The notes: generated by a model from the sequence alone, not told the origin. DNA of 64,000 nucleotides from Flavobacterium humidisoli (GCF_023272795.1 NZ_CP096829.1:5518001-5582000), one strand, 5' to 3'. Counted from the stretch's first letter, positions 32,415 to 41,186 are shown. Program-made: numbers and translations.

Positions 32415-33692
32415 CTAAAACTTATGTTCGTCTTTGCTAATTACCAAAAATGAAACTATAGATATAAGTGCCGCGGTTACCAAATAGAAACCTACATAAC
32501 TCACATCATATGTCTTAGCTAACCAAATTGCGATCATTGGTGCAAAAGCAGCTCCTAAAATTCCCGCCATATTAAAAGTTAAAGAAGCTCCAGAATAACG
32601 AACATTTGTTGGAAATAATTCAGACAGAAAAGTTCCCAAAGGTCCGTAAGTAAAACCCATTAATGACATTCCGATGCAAGCAAAAATGGTAACCAAAACG
32701 ATATTTCCAGAACTTAAAAAGTAAGAAAAGAAAAATCCAAAAACGGCAATAGCCGCAGTTGCGACGATAAGCATTTTGCGACGACCAATCTTGTCGGCCA
32801 CAACAGCAGAAACTGGAATAAAAAGCGCAAAAAACAATACAGAGAATAATTGAATCAATAATCCATCTCTTTTTACAATTCCTAAATCTGAAGTAGCCCA
32901 GCTAAGTGTAAATACAGTCATTAAATAGAAAACCAAGAATGTTGTTATTGCTGCGAATGTTCCAAAAACCAACTGATTTTTATATGATTTTACTAATTCT
33001 AGAAAAGGAACTTTTACCTCTTCTTCCTGTTTTTTGGCATTTTCAAACGAAGGCGTTTCTGTAATTTTAGTTCTAATATAAAAACCAACTATTACTAAAA
33101 ATGCACTGGCAATAAAAGGAATTCTCCAACCATAATTCATAAAATCTTCATTACTCATAGAATCTGTCAATAACAAGAAAGTTCCGCCAGAAAGCAATAA
33201 ACCTATTGGAGCGCCTAATTGTGGAAACATTCCGTACCAAGCACGTTTATTTGGTGGTGCATTTTCTATCGCCAATAAAACAGCACCTCCCCACTCGCCT
33301 CCTAAACCAACACCTTGTCCGAATCTGCAAAGCATTAATAATAACGGAGCCGCGACACCAATACTCGCGTAGCTGGGCAAGAATCCAATGGTTACTGTCG
33401 AAATTCCCATTGTCAATAAAGCGGCTACAAGAGTAAATTTACGTCCGATCTTATCACCATAATGCCCAAAAAATGCCGAACCTAAAGGGCGTGACAAAAA
33501 CGCAATAGAAAAAGTAGCCAAAGATTCCAGAGTCGCCATTGTCGAATCTGAACTAGGAAAAAATAATTGAGGAAAGACCAACACTGCTGCATTGGCATAA
33601 ATATAAAAATCAAAAAATTCGATTGTGGTACCAATAAGGCTTCCAAAAAGAACATGTTTTAGAGAGTTCTTTTTATTCTCGTTAGTTTTCAT
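32415..33692 (-). CDS. MHS-family MFS transporter (ProP/ShiA-like)
   Basis: I choose the ATG at 33692 (425 residues, MKTNENKKNSLKH); the open frame extends to 33761, but a -7 promoter element lies inside that extension. The protein has 12 hydrophobic segments. Metabolite:H+ symporter signatures are LFGSLIGTTIEFFDFYIY, GHYGDKIGRKFTLV and FGQGVGLGGEWGGAVLLAIE. The family imports organic acids or compatible solutes such as proline, betaine, shikimate or ketoglutarate with protons. The substrate is not decided by sequence. It is monocistronic. Confidence 0.9.
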   Translation of the reverse strand: MKTNENKKNSLKHVLFGSLIGTTIEFFDFYIYANAAVLVFPQLFFPSSDSTMATLESLATFSIAFLSRPLGSAFFGHYGDKIGRKFTLVAALLTMGISTVTIGFLPSYASIGVAAPLLLMLCRFGQGVGLGGEWGGAVLLAIENAPPNKRAWYGMFPQLGAPIGLLLSGGTFLLLTDSMSNEDFMNYGWRIPFIASAFLVIVGFYIRTKITETPSFENAKKQEEEVKVPFLELVKSYKNQLVFGTFAAITTFLVFYLMTVFTLSWATSDLGIVKRDGLLIQLFSVLFFALFIPVSAVVADKIGRRKMLIVATAAIAVFGFFFSYFLSSGNIVLVTIFACIGMSLMGFTYGPLGTFLSELFPTNVRYSGASLTFNMAGILGAAFAPMIAIWLAKTYDVSYVGFYLVTAALISIVSFLVISKDEHKF

Positions 33693-33723
33693 GTAAAATA
33701 GATATAACTTTTTTTTTTGATTA

Positions 33724-33731
33724 CAAAAATA
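33724..33731 (-). promoter_or_regulatory. Candidate -7 element of the MHS transporter gene
   Basis: Minus-strand TATTTTTG matches TAnnTTTG. It gives a leader of about 30 nt to the ATG at 33692 and excludes the longer start at 33761. Confidence 0.45.
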
Positions 33732-33800
33732 TAGTTTCATTATTAATAATTCATGTTTCAAAGAATTAGTTTTAAAACATCATTCGTTTTTTAACAAATC

Positions 33801-33828
33801 TCATGTTTTTTCCATTTTAAAAACATGA
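33801..33828. repeat. 9-bp inverted repeat between transporter and bshC
   Basis: TCATGTTTT (33801-33809) and AAAACATGA (33820-33828) are exact reverse complements. A further TCATGTTTC lies at 33751. They may be an operator for either divergent gene; nothing else supports this. The rest of the 273-bp gap is plain AT-rich sequence. Confidence 0.4.
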
Positions 33829-33965
33829 ATTTTATTCCAATTTAAAAACTTGATTTTAGGTGCTTTAAAACAAAAATCAAAAATCAAATCTTAAGCATTC
33901 GTTAAAAGCATTTTTAACTGTATATTTTCATTAAATTTACAGCTGTCAAAAATAAATTTAAAATT

Positions 33966-35555
33966 ATGCCTACCGACTGTATCAGCTTTCAATCTTCTGG
34001 ATATTTCTCTAAACTAATGCAGGATTATTTAGATCAAAAACCAGAGTTAAAACCGCTGTACAATAATTTTCCAAGCCTAGAAAATTTTGAAAAACAAATA
34101 GCCGAAAAATCAGCCAATTTTGATCATAACAATAGAACTGCATTGGTTGAAACGCTGGAAAAACAATATCAAAATATTGAAATTTCGGATTTAACGAGAC
34201 AAAATATTACGCTTTTAAAACTCGAAAATACTTTTACAATTACAACTGGACATCAGCTAAATTTATTTAGCGGACCGCTATATTTTTTATATAAAATTAT
34301 TTCTACTATTAATTTAACTAAAGAATTAAAGTCGAAATATCCTTCGTACAATTTTGTTCCAGTTTACTGGATGGCTACAGAGGATCACGATTTTGAAGAA
34401 ATTAATTATTTTAATTTTAAAGGAAAAAAAATCCGCTGGAATGCAGAAAGCACTGGTCCTGTTGGAAGGCTTTCAACCAATGGTTTAGAAGATTTATTTG
34501 AAGTCTATTCGAAAGAATTAGGTTCAAGCACTAATGCCAATACACTTAAAAAGCTTTTTGAAGAAGCCTATTTAAAACATGAAAATCTAGCCGATGCAAC
34601 CCGTTATTTGGCCAATGCACTTTTTTCAAGCTATGGTTTAGTGATTATAGATGCAGACGATCGCGATTTAAAACGTGCTTTTATTCCGTTTGCCAAAGAA
34701 GAGTTAGAAAATCAGACTTCGTTTAAAGCGGTTCAAAAATCAATTGAAGAACTTGCAGATTATGCCGTTCAGGTAAATCCACGTGAAATTAATTTGTTTT
34801 ATATCGAAGATAAACTGCGCGAAAGAATCATTTTTGAAAATGACAAATATTGGGTGAACAACACCAAAATTTCATTTTCTAAAGAAGAGATTTTAAAACT
34901 ATTAGAAAGCAATCCAGAAAAATTCAGTCCAAATGTAATTATGCGTCCGTTATATCAGGAAATTATACTTCCTAATCTCTGCTATATCGGTGGAGGCGGC
35001 GAGATTGCATACTGGCTAGAATTAAAAGCCTTTTTTGATGCTGTACAGATTACTTTTCCAATATTATTAGTTCGAAATTCAGTTCTTTTAGCAACTGAAA
35101 AACAAGTTAAAAAAGCCGATAATTTAAATTTATCATGGAAAGATTTATTTAGTAAATCGGAATATTTAGTTAATGAGATTACTCATAAACTTTCGCCATT
35201 TCCAATTGATTTAAAAGAACAAAAAGAAGCACTTGAAAAACAGTTTGCGTATTTATTTGAATTAGCCGAAAAAACAGACAAATCTTTTTCTGGAGCCGTA
35301 AAAGCACAAGAAGTAAAACAAAAGAAAGGTTTGGAAAATCTAGAAAAACGTCTTTTAAGAGCACAAAAAAGAAAACTCCAAGATCAGTTACAAAGGGTAA
35401 CCGATTTGCAGTGCGAATTATTTCCAAACAATAGCCTTCAAGAACGCCAAGCCAATTTTTCCGAATTTTATTTAGAAAAAGGAGAACAATTGATTCCGCT
35501 TTTAATTCAAAAATTAAAACCTTTAGAACATAATTTTGACATCATAATAATCTAA
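33966..35555 (+). CDS. bshC: Bacillithiol biosynthesis cysteine-adding enzyme BshC
   Basis: This 529-residue protein is close to the usual BshC length. Recognisable segments are TTGHQLNLFSGPLYFLYKII, FVPVYWMATEDHDFEEINYF and IGGGGEIAYWLELKAFF, plus a long C-terminal coiled coil (about 395-495) typical of the family. BshC adds cysteine to glucosaminyl-malate in the last step of making the low-molecular-weight thiol bacillithiol, in the cytoplasm. bshA and bshB are not in the window, which is common since the genes are scattered. Confidence 0.93.
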   Translation: MPTDCISFQSSGYFSKLMQDYLDQKPELKPLYNNFPSLENFEKQIAEKSANFDHNNRTALVETLEKQYQNIEISDLTRQNITLLKLENTFTITTGHQLNLFSGPLYFLYKIISTINLTKELKSKYPSYNFVPVYWMATEDHDFEEINYFNFKGKKIRWNAESTGPVGRLSTNGLEDLFEVYSKELGSSTNANTLKKLFEEAYLKHENLADATRYLANALFSSYGLVIIDADDRDLKRAFIPFAKEELENQTSFKAVQKSIEELADYAVQVNPREINLFYIEDKLRERIIFENDKYWVNNTKISFSKEEILKLLESNPEKFSPNVIMRPLYQEIILPNLCYIGGGGEIAYWLELKAFFDAVQITFPILLVRNSVLLATEKQVKKADNLNLSWKDLFSKSEYLVNEITHKLSPFPIDLKEQKEALEKQFAYLFELAEKTDKSFSGAVKAQEVKQKKGLENLEKRLLRAQKRKLQDQLQRVTDLQCELFPNNSLQERQANFSEFYLEKGEQLIPLLIQKLKPLEHNFDIIII

Positions 35556-35678
35556 AATAATTATCTTTAGAAATTAAAAAGTACAGATTTAGAAACAAAT
35601 AACCAGCACATTTTCTAAATCTTTACTCTCTCAAACCAAATAGAATTATATTTTATAACCTATTAACTAACTAACCTA

Positions 35679-36950
35679 ATGGTAAGAGAACGACTAATTT
35701 CGCTTGATGTCTTTCGCGGACTGACAATTCTATTGATGACTATTGTAAACAATCCAGGTGATTGGGGAAATGTTTATCCTCCGCTTTTACACGCGCACTG
35801 GAATGGCTGCACACCAACCGATCTTGTATTCCCGTTTTTTATTTTTATAATGGGAGTTGCTGTACCGCTTGCAATGCAGGAGAAAACATATGATGAAACA
35901 ACATTCAATAAAATTCTCATTCGCTCTTTACGAATGCTTTGTTTGGGGATTTTCTTTAATTTCTTTGGAAAAATTCAGCTTTTTGGATTAGATGGAATTC
36001 CGCTTCTAATTGGACGATTGGTCATTACTTTTGCGGTTGGTTATGCTTTGATGGGAAGTTTTAGCACACGCCTAAAAAACATTTTTGCATTTGGCATATT
36101 GGCTATTTATCTCATTTTAGCCTACGGCGGATTTGAAAACTATCAAGATGTTCGGCTTCCCGGAGTTCTACAGCGTATTGCAGTAGTCTATTTTGTTGTT
36201 TCGCTTTTATATTTGAAAACATCCCGAAAAACCCAAATTATTACAGGAGCTGTTTTGCTTTTAGGATATTGGGCAATTATGACCTTAATTCCTGTTCCGG
36301 GATTTGGAGAAGCAAATCTAGAGCGAGGCACCAATCTCGCTGCTTGGGTTGACAGCGTCGTCTTAAAAGGACATATGTATCACGAAACCAATACTTGGGA
36401 TCCAGAAGGAATTTTAAGCACAATTCCTTCAATTGTAAATGGAATTATTGGTTTGTTTATGGGCCAAATTTTACTACTTAGTGTAACCAAAATCCAAAAA
36501 GCACAAAGAATGGGAATGATAGGTACTGCGCTAATTTTTTTCGGTTTAATCTGGGATTTAGTTTTCCCTATAAATAAATCCATCTGGACAAGCAGTTACG
36601 TTTTATATACAACTGGTTTGGCTACAGTCTGCCTTACGGCATTGTACTATATCATTGACATAAGAGAATACAAAAAGGGCTTTAAACTATTTGTAATCTG
36701 GGGAGTGAATCCTATGATTGTTTTCTTTGCTTCACAGATTATCCCACAGGCTTTGGTAATGATACGTTTTCAAAACCCATCTATCCCAAGCGAACAGACC
36801 AATCTTTTAGATTATTTATATCGCTTTGGCATTGCACCGTTTTTCAGTAATCCTATGTCTGCTTCCTTGGCAGGAGCACTAACCTATGTTGCGATCTGGA
36901 CATTTATTTTATGGATATTCTACAGAAACAAATTAATATTTAAAGTTTAA
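35679..36950 (+). CDS. DUF5009 / heparan-alpha-glucosaminide N-acetyltransferase-like membrane protein
   Basis: The 423-residue protein has about 10-11 membrane segments. The N-terminal signature is RLISLDVFRGLTILLMTIVN followed by CTPTDLVFPFFIFIMGVAVP, matching the DUF5009/HGSNAT group. In animals this fold acetylates glucosamine of heparan at lysosomal membranes; in Bacteroidota such genes are common near glycan loci with unproven roles. A paralogue lies at 49565-50755. It follows bshC by 123 nt, probably as a separate unit. Confidence 0.85.
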   Translation: MVRERLISLDVFRGLTILLMTIVNNPGDWGNVYPPLLHAHWNGCTPTDLVFPFFIFIMGVAVPLAMQEKTYDETTFNKILIRSLRMLCLGIFFNFFGKIQLFGLDGIPLLIGRLVITFAVGYALMGSFSTRLKNIFAFGILAIYLILAYGGFENYQDVRLPGVLQRIAVVYFVVSLLYLKTSRKTQIITGAVLLLGYWAIMTLIPVPGFGEANLERGTNLAAWVDSVVLKGHMYHETNTWDPEGILSTIPSIVNGIIGLFMGQILLLSVTKIQKAQRMGMIGTALIFFGLIWDLVFPINKSIWTSSYVLYTTGLATVCLTALYYIIDIREYKKGFKLFVIWGVNPMIVFFASQIIPQALVMIRFQNPSIPSEQTNLLDYLYRFGIAPFFSNPMSASLAGALTYVAIWTFILWIFYRNKLIFKV

Positions 36951-37039
36951 TTTTTTAGCATATAACCTTTTCTTAATCAAAACATCATTCTAAAGAGTTT
37001 TAATTATGATTTTATTAAAATCAATTCATAAAAAAAGTA

Positions 37040-37047
37040 TACTTTTG
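37040..37047 (+). promoter_or_regulatory. Candidate -7 element of ndk
   Basis: TACTTTTG matches TAnnTTTG exactly and lies 23 nt before the ndk ATG. Confidence 0.5.
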
Positions 37048-37070
37048 CACAAAATTTAATAAAATAAAAA

Positions 37071-37490
37071 ATGGCAACAAATAGAACTTTTACAATGATT
37101 AAACCAGATGCTGTTGCAAACGGACACATCGGGAATATCTTAGCAATGATTACTAATGGTGGTTTCAAAATCGTTTCATTAAAATTAACTCAATTAACTG
37201 TAGCAGATGCAAAAGCATTTTATGCAGTTCACGCAGAAAGACCTTTCTACGGAGAATTAGTTGAATTTATGTCTCGCGGACCAATTGTTGCTGCTATTTT
37301 AGAGAAAGATAACGCAGTAGAAGATTTCAGAACTTTAATTGGAGCTACAAACCCAGCTGAAGCTGCTGAAGGAACTATTCGTAAAGCATACGCTACTTCA
37401 ATCGGAGAAAATGCAGTTCACGGATCTGACAGCGATGAAAATGCTGCTATCGAAAGCGCATTCCACTTTGCAGGAAGAGAGCAATTTTAA
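37071..37490 (+). CDS. ndk: Nucleoside-diphosphate kinase
   Basis: The 139-residue protein is a full-length NDK. The start is NRTFTMIKPDAVANGHIG, and the active-site segment is GENAVHGSDS with phospho-His117. It moves the terminal phosphate of ATP to other nucleoside diphosphates. It is monocistronic with a -7 element upstream and a strong palindromic terminator downstream. Confidence 0.97.
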   Translation: MATNRTFTMIKPDAVANGHIGNILAMITNGGFKIVSLKLTQLTVADAKAFYAVHAERPFYGELVEFMSRGPIVAAILEKDNAVEDFRTLIGATNPAEAAEGTIRKAYATSIGENAVHGSDSDENAAIESAFHFAGREQF

Positions 37491-37540
37491 TTTATGATTT
37501 TAGAGTTCAGATTTTAGATTGCTGAACTTAATATCAAAAC

Positions 37541-37572
37541 AAAAAATCCATTTCAATTGAAATGGATTTTTT
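37541..37572. terminator. Bidirectional terminator between ndk and DUF721 gene
   Basis: AAAAAATCCATTTCAA (37541-37556) and its exact complement (37557-37572) form a 32-bp palindrome with A-run and T-run at the two ends, able to stop transcription from either side. Flanking ATTTTAGATT-type repeats occur on both sides. Confidence 0.88.
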
Positions 37573-37590
37573 TATATATAAAATCTAAAA

Positions 37591-37887
37591 TCAGCGTAAA
37601 ACAACATCTTTTACAACCTCACGACCCAATTCTTCATTAATCATTTTTACTATCTTGTATTTTCCGTGAGTTAATTCTTCGCGCAGAACAGACGACCCTA
37701 ATTCTACATAAAGTGTACTGCCTTTCAATACAACATTCCGAGTATAAGTATTCACTCCGCTCCCCATAAGATTTTTCCAGGCGTCACGAACATCAATTTG
37801 ATCCATACCTGGCTGCAATTTATTCACTTGAATAATCTGCTGTAATACAGCACTAATAGTACTTTCGTTATTTATTCTTTTCGCCAT
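37591..37887 (-). CDS. DUF721/DciA-like protein
   Basis: The 98-residue protein matches the DUF721 family (MDQIDVRDAWKNLMGSGVNTY, then GSSVLREELTHGKYKIVKMI). In bacteria without DnaC/DnaI, DciA proteins of this family help load the replicative helicase DnaB, so that is the likely role. This copy is short and lacks the disordered tail of proteobacterial DciA. Its start overlaps the end of the lipoprotein gene before it by 20 nt. Confidence 0.85.
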   Translation of the reverse strand: MAKRINNESTISAVLQQIIQVNKLQPGMDQIDVRDAWKNLMGSGVNTYTRNVVLKGSTLYVELGSSVLREELTHGKYKIVKMINEELGREVVKDVVLR

Positions 37888-38308
37888 CTTTCAAAAGGTT
37901 TACTGGTCCAGCTTTTTTATAATGATATTCTATTTTTTGTGCATTTTTAACCACCAATTTGTCATCAGAGAGCGAGATAATCTCTTCGCTCCATTTTGCA
38001 TAATCCGTTTTATAATCTAAGAAAACTTGTTCTCCAGCAAAACGAACCGAAACATTCTCAAATGTGTCTGTTGTCAAAAATGTACCGTCAAATTGTGGCA
38101 TCACTTTCGTTCGAACTCCTTTATTATTTTTAATTTGGAAAAAATCAAAAGTCTCGTTCATTTTATACTCCTTCTCTTCCCCTTTCTCAAAAACCACTTT
38201 TTCAATTTCCCAATAACCATTTAATTTGGTGAGATCTGCAGGTTTTATTTCCTGTTTACAGCTCACAAATAAAAGTGAACAAAACAAAACTATAAAAGCG
38301 TTTTTCAT
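37868..38308 (-). CDS. Lipocalin-like lipoprotein of unknown function
   Basis: The 146-residue protein has a lipoprotein signal with Cys17 (LLFVSCKQEI). The mature part is beta-rich with LNGYWEIEKVVFEKGEEKEY near its start, like small lipocalin-type lipoproteins of Bacteroidota. I cannot assign a ligand. It is translated together with the DUF721 gene, which overlaps its end; the same pairing would be worth checking in other genomes. Confidence 0.75.
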   Translation of the reverse strand: MKNAFIVLFCSLLFVSCKQEIKPADLTKLNGYWEIEKVVFEKGEEKEYKMNETFDFFQIKNNKGVRTKVMPQFDGTFLTTDTFENVSVRFAGEQVFLDYKTDYAKWSEEIISLSDDKLVVKNAQKIEYHYKKAGPVNLLKDGEKNK

Positions 38309-38667
38309 AAATAAAAATATTAAAATTTATTCTTTTTTAATCTAAATGAAGTCGAAGAATTAGGAGCTATTTCCTGCTGTCCGCTGTATCTTTTGTGCCG
38401 AACCCCGGCACAAAAGGATGCCGCTTCCATCAGGGCTAGGGCTCTTGTTTTCAAAAGAAATTTTCTCGGACTACAAAGATAACCTTATAATCATCAAAAG
38501 AAATACTTTGTCTATTAATTATTTTAAAAGATAAAAGTGCCCTATTCTAATACATATAAGACTTTTAAAGACAAGCAATATCTAACATTATACAGAACTT
38601 TATTTCATTTACACATCAAAAAATCTATCAAAAAAGAATAATAATCAATAACTCAAAACTAAAAGCA
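38309..38667. other. Intergenic region with structured repeat
   Basis: This 359-bp gap between divergent genes holds the structured element at 38363-38444 and otherwise AT-rich sequence with no coding frame. Promoters for both flanking genes must be here, but I found no exact TAnnTTTG element that fits either start. Confidence 0.55.
38363..38444 (-). repeat. Structured intergenic element, copy B
   Basis: Read on the minus strand it carries CCTAGCCCTGATGGAAGCGG, a hairpin (arms 38390-38400 and 38406-38416, loop GGGTT) and ATACAGCGGACAG. This is the same order as copy A at 9957-10031. Stem bases differ from copy A at three positions and all three differences are matched in the partner arm. It is far richer in GC than the surrounding gap. 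Confidence 0.75.
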
Positions 38668-39180
38668 GTGAAGACCATATCATTATTAATAATTACTATT
38701 TTATTTTTTAATTGCACTAAACAAAAGCAGTCAAGTCATAGTTATACAAAAAACAAAAAACAACATCTGACAGAAGACAACAACATCCTGAAAGACAGTT
38801 CACATTTTCACAAAAAAGATTCAACCAAAGAAAACAAAAAAGAAAACATTGATATAAAAATCATAAGAACAACAATACGAGAAAGCTCTTATTCTGACCA
38901 TAAAGACATTGAAATAGTTTTTAAAAATACAGGCAAGAAAACAATTAAAGCTATCAAATTTGAATGGTCTTGTGTCAATTCTTTCGACGAACCTGCAAGT
39001 GGCAAGTACTTTTATGGAGAAGGAAATTACCAAGAAAAATCCGCCATTCTTTTAAAACCAGGTCAAACCCAAACAGAATATTGGGAAGATTTCTCAACAG
39101 ATGCCGATAAAGTTACAAAAATAAAAGCTACCTATATTGTTTATACTGACGGCACAAAAATGGAAACTTCACAACCATGA
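38668..39180 (+). CDS. Hypothetical lipoprotein
   Basis: A GTG start at 38668 gives 170 residues with a short lipoprotein signal and Cys16 (FFNCTKQ). A Lys- and Ser-rich linker follows to about residue 60. The rest is a beta-sandwich-like domain (DIEIVFKNTGKKTIKAIKFE, then LLKPGQTQTEYWEDF) resembling domains that describe additional conserved contacts in surface lipoproteins. I cannot name a function. No convincing ATG exists near this start. Confidence 0.65.
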   Translation: MKTISLLIITILFFNCTKQKQSSHSYTKNKKQHLTEDNNILKDSSHFHKKDSTKENKKENIDIKIIRTTIRESSYSDHKDIEIVFKNTGKKTIKAIKFEWSCVNSFDEPASGKYFYGEGNYQEKSAILLKPGQTQTEYWEDFSTDADKVTKIKATYIVYTDGTKMETSQP

Positions 39181-39462
39181 CAATTCCTTACAAAGACAAG
39201 GAATCAACATTAATCTCAAATAATTGATTAAACTATTTCAACAATCAAACTAGCAGACAAACTTGGGTGAATTATTTTAAACCCAAATTAAAAGACAAAA
39301 TTGACACGAACGGAATCTTGCCCTTAATTTTGCAAAACTGCCTTTATTAAAACACAACAAAAGAATGGCCCGTTTAAAAAAAAGCTTTTAAACAAAGTTT
39401 CATTAAAAACCTTTATTTAAAAGCTCAATATTTTTAGAACGCTATACGTTGGAGCAAAAAAA

Positions 39463-39627
39463 CTAGCGATTTGTTTTTATTCTCTTAAGAACCCCTAAAA
39501 AGAACAAAATTATTCCAGCCACTAGCAAAATATAATAGACCGAAAGATTTTTATCCTTTAAAACATTTGCCAGAACAAAAGAGAGTACACTAGCAAAATA
39601 AAAAGTTAAAGCAGAAATATTTTTCAT
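39463..39627 (-). CDS. 54-residue two-helix membrane protein directly after ftsY
   Basis: The frame runs from the ATG at 39627 to a TAG at 39463-39465. It begins 6 nt after the ftsY stop, so it is very likely co-transcribed and coupled. The protein starts MKNISALTFYFASVLSF, with a first helix to about residue 22, a short KDKNLS turn, a second helix (VYYILLVAGIIL onward) and a basic tail (KRIKTNR). The topology is a helical hairpin with its basic tail inside. The remaining 280 nt to the next gene show nothing coding. Function unknown. Confidence 0.65.
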   Translation of the reverse strand: MKNISALTFYFASVLSFVLANVLKDKNLSVYYILLVAGIILFFLGVLKRIKTNR

Positions 39628-39633
39628 TATTAA

Positions 39634-40587
39634 TTATTTAAAGAAACTATCTACAAATTCATACTTATTAAAGACTTGCAAATCTTCAATTCCTTCGCCG
39701 ACACCAATATATTTTACTGGGATTTGAAATTGATCTGAAATACCAATTACAACACCGCCTTTTGCAGTTCCGTCCAATTTAGTTACCGCCAATGAAGTAA
39801 CCTCTGTAGCCGCAGTAAATTGTTTAGCTTGTTCAAAAGCATTTTGACCTGTAGAACCATCTAAAACCAAAAGTACATCATGAGGCGCATCAGCAACCAC
39901 TTTCTGCATTACACGTTTTACTTTTGTCAGCTCATTCATTAAGTTTATTTTATTATGAAGACGTCCAGCTGTATCAATAATTACAACATCAGCATCTTGA
40001 GCAACAGCAGATTGCAAAGTATCGAAAGCTACGGAAGCAGGATCACTTCCCATTTGCTGTCTTACAATTGGTACATTTACGCGATCGGCCCAAACTTGCA
40101 ATTGATCAATGGCCGCTGCACGGAAAGTATCCGCCGCACCTAAAACCACTTTATGACCCGCTTTTTTAAATTGATAAGCCAGTTTACCAATTGTTGTTGT
40201 CTTTCCTACCCCATTTACCCCAACAACCATTAAGACATAAGGTTTTTTATCTTTCGGAATTTCGAATTCTGTTGCCTCACCGGTATTCGTTTCAGATAAT
40301 AAAGCACCAATTTCATCACGAAGAATTTGATTCAATTCTTCTGTTCCTAGATATTTATCTTCAGCAACACGCTTTTCAATTCTTGTAATAATTTTCAAAG
40401 TAGTATCTACCCCAACATCAGAAGCTACAAGAACTTCCTCCAGATTATCTAAAACATCATCATCAACTTTAGATTTCCCAGCAACGGCTTTACTTAACTT
40501 CGAGAAAAAAGTAGTTTTCGTTTTTTCAAGACCTTTGTCTAAAGTCTCTTTTTTTTCGGTAGAGAATAATTTTTTAAAAAAACTCAT
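39634..40587 (-). CDS. ftsY: Signal recognition particle receptor FtsY
   Basis: I use the ATG at 40587 (317 residues, MSFFKKLFSTEKKE); the open frame continues 12 codons upstream. The NG domain is clear: helical N part, G1 VVGVNGVGKTTTIGKLAYQF, IDTAGRLHNK and AVTKLDGTAKGG. It lacks the long acidic A domain of E. coli FtsY, as usual in Bacteroidota. It docks SRP-ribosome complexes at the inner membrane. It follows DUF4295 after a terminator and has its own -7 element. Confidence 0.95.
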   Translation of the reverse strand: MSFFKKLFSTEKKETLDKGLEKTKTTFFSKLSKAVAGKSKVDDDVLDNLEEVLVASDVGVDTTLKIITRIEKRVAEDKYLGTEELNQILRDEIGALLSETNTGEATEFEIPKDKKPYVLMVVGVNGVGKTTTIGKLAYQFKKAGHKVVLGAADTFRAAAIDQLQVWADRVNVPIVRQQMGSDPASVAFDTLQSAVAQDADVVIIDTAGRLHNKINLMNELTKVKRVMQKVVADAPHDVLLVLDGSTGQNAFEQAKQFTAATEVTSLAVTKLDGTAKGGVVIGISDQFQIPVKYIGVGEGIEDLQVFNKYEFVDSFFK

Positions 40588-40710
40588 TTTTTGTAGATTA
40601 TTTAGATTTACTAGATTTCTCAATTTTCACGCAAGAAATCCAAATCTTTAAAGAAAGAGCAATTGTTTTCCAAAAAAAGGCCAATTGTTACGATTCTTTA
40701 AATTTATAGA

Positions 40711-40718
40711 CAAATATA
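40711..40718 (-). promoter_or_regulatory. Candidate -7 element of ftsY
   Basis: Minus-strand TATATTTG matches TAnnTTTG. It sits between the DUF4295 terminator and ftsY, giving a leader of about 120 nt. Confidence 0.4.
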
Positions 40719-40726
40719 GGTAATAA

Positions 40727-40756
40727 AAAAGCTACTTCCGAAAGAAAGTAGCTTTT
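40727..40756 (-). terminator. Intrinsic terminator after the DUF4295 gene
   Basis: AAAAGCTACTT (40727-40737) pairs with AAGTAGCTTTT (40746-40756), loop 8 nt; on the minus strand a run of T follows. It ends the ribosomal-protein transcript 20 nt after DUF4295. Confidence 0.85.
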
Positions 40757-40775
40757 CTATATAATGTAATTATAA

Positions 40776-40928
40776 TTATTTCTTTTTCAAGAACTCATCA
40801 ACTTCTTCAGGAGCCATAATAGATTCTACGAATGTATATGCACCAGTTTTAGGAGATTTTACCATTTTGATGGCTTTTGATAATCTCTTAGAAGATGTTT
40901 GTAACGATGCTACGGTTTTCTTTGCCAT
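40776..40928 (-). CDS. DUF4295 small basic protein
   Basis: This 50-residue frame, ATG at 40928, encodes a basic protein starting MAKKTVASLQTSSKRLSKAI and ending EVDEFLKKK. It matches DUF4295, a family found in Bacteroidota always next to rpmG/rpmB. Its size, charge and fixed neighbours suggest a ribosome-associated protein; that is inference. Confidence 0.92.
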   Translation of the reverse strand: MAKKTVASLQTSSKRLSKAIKMVKSPKTGAYTFVESIMAPEEVDEFLKKK

Positions 40929-41003
40929 GATTCAAATGTTATTTGAAATTCATTAAATCTTCAAATGAAAAACCATTTGAGATTTAATCAAAATCTCTAA
41001 TTA

Positions 41004-41186
41004 TTACTTAATTTCTTTGTGAACAGTTACTCTTTTTAAGATTGGATTAAATTTTTTAATCTCTAATCTATCTGGAGTATTTTTTTTGTTCTTAGTTGTA
41101 ATATATCTAGAAGTACCTGGAACACCAGAAGTTTTGTGCTCAGTACATTCTAAAATTACTTGGATTCTATTACCTTTCTTTGCCAT
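41004..41186 (-). CDS. rpmG: Ribosomal protein bL33
   Basis: The 60-residue protein is full-length bL33 (KGNRIQVILECTEHKTSG, ending RVTVHKEIK). It has a single cysteine, so it is the zinc-free form of L33. It lies in the operon rpmB-rpmG-DUF4295. Confidence 0.96.
   Translation of the reverse strand: MAKKGNRIQVILECTEHKTSGVPGTSRYITTKNKKNTPDRLEIKKFNPILKRVTVHKEIK

Noticed and set aside
39181..39462. Possible degraded gene after the lipoprotein gene at 38668
   Set aside because: No frame shows coding character; only a 6-bp hairpin (TTGGGT with ACCCAA) and AT-rich sequence are visible.
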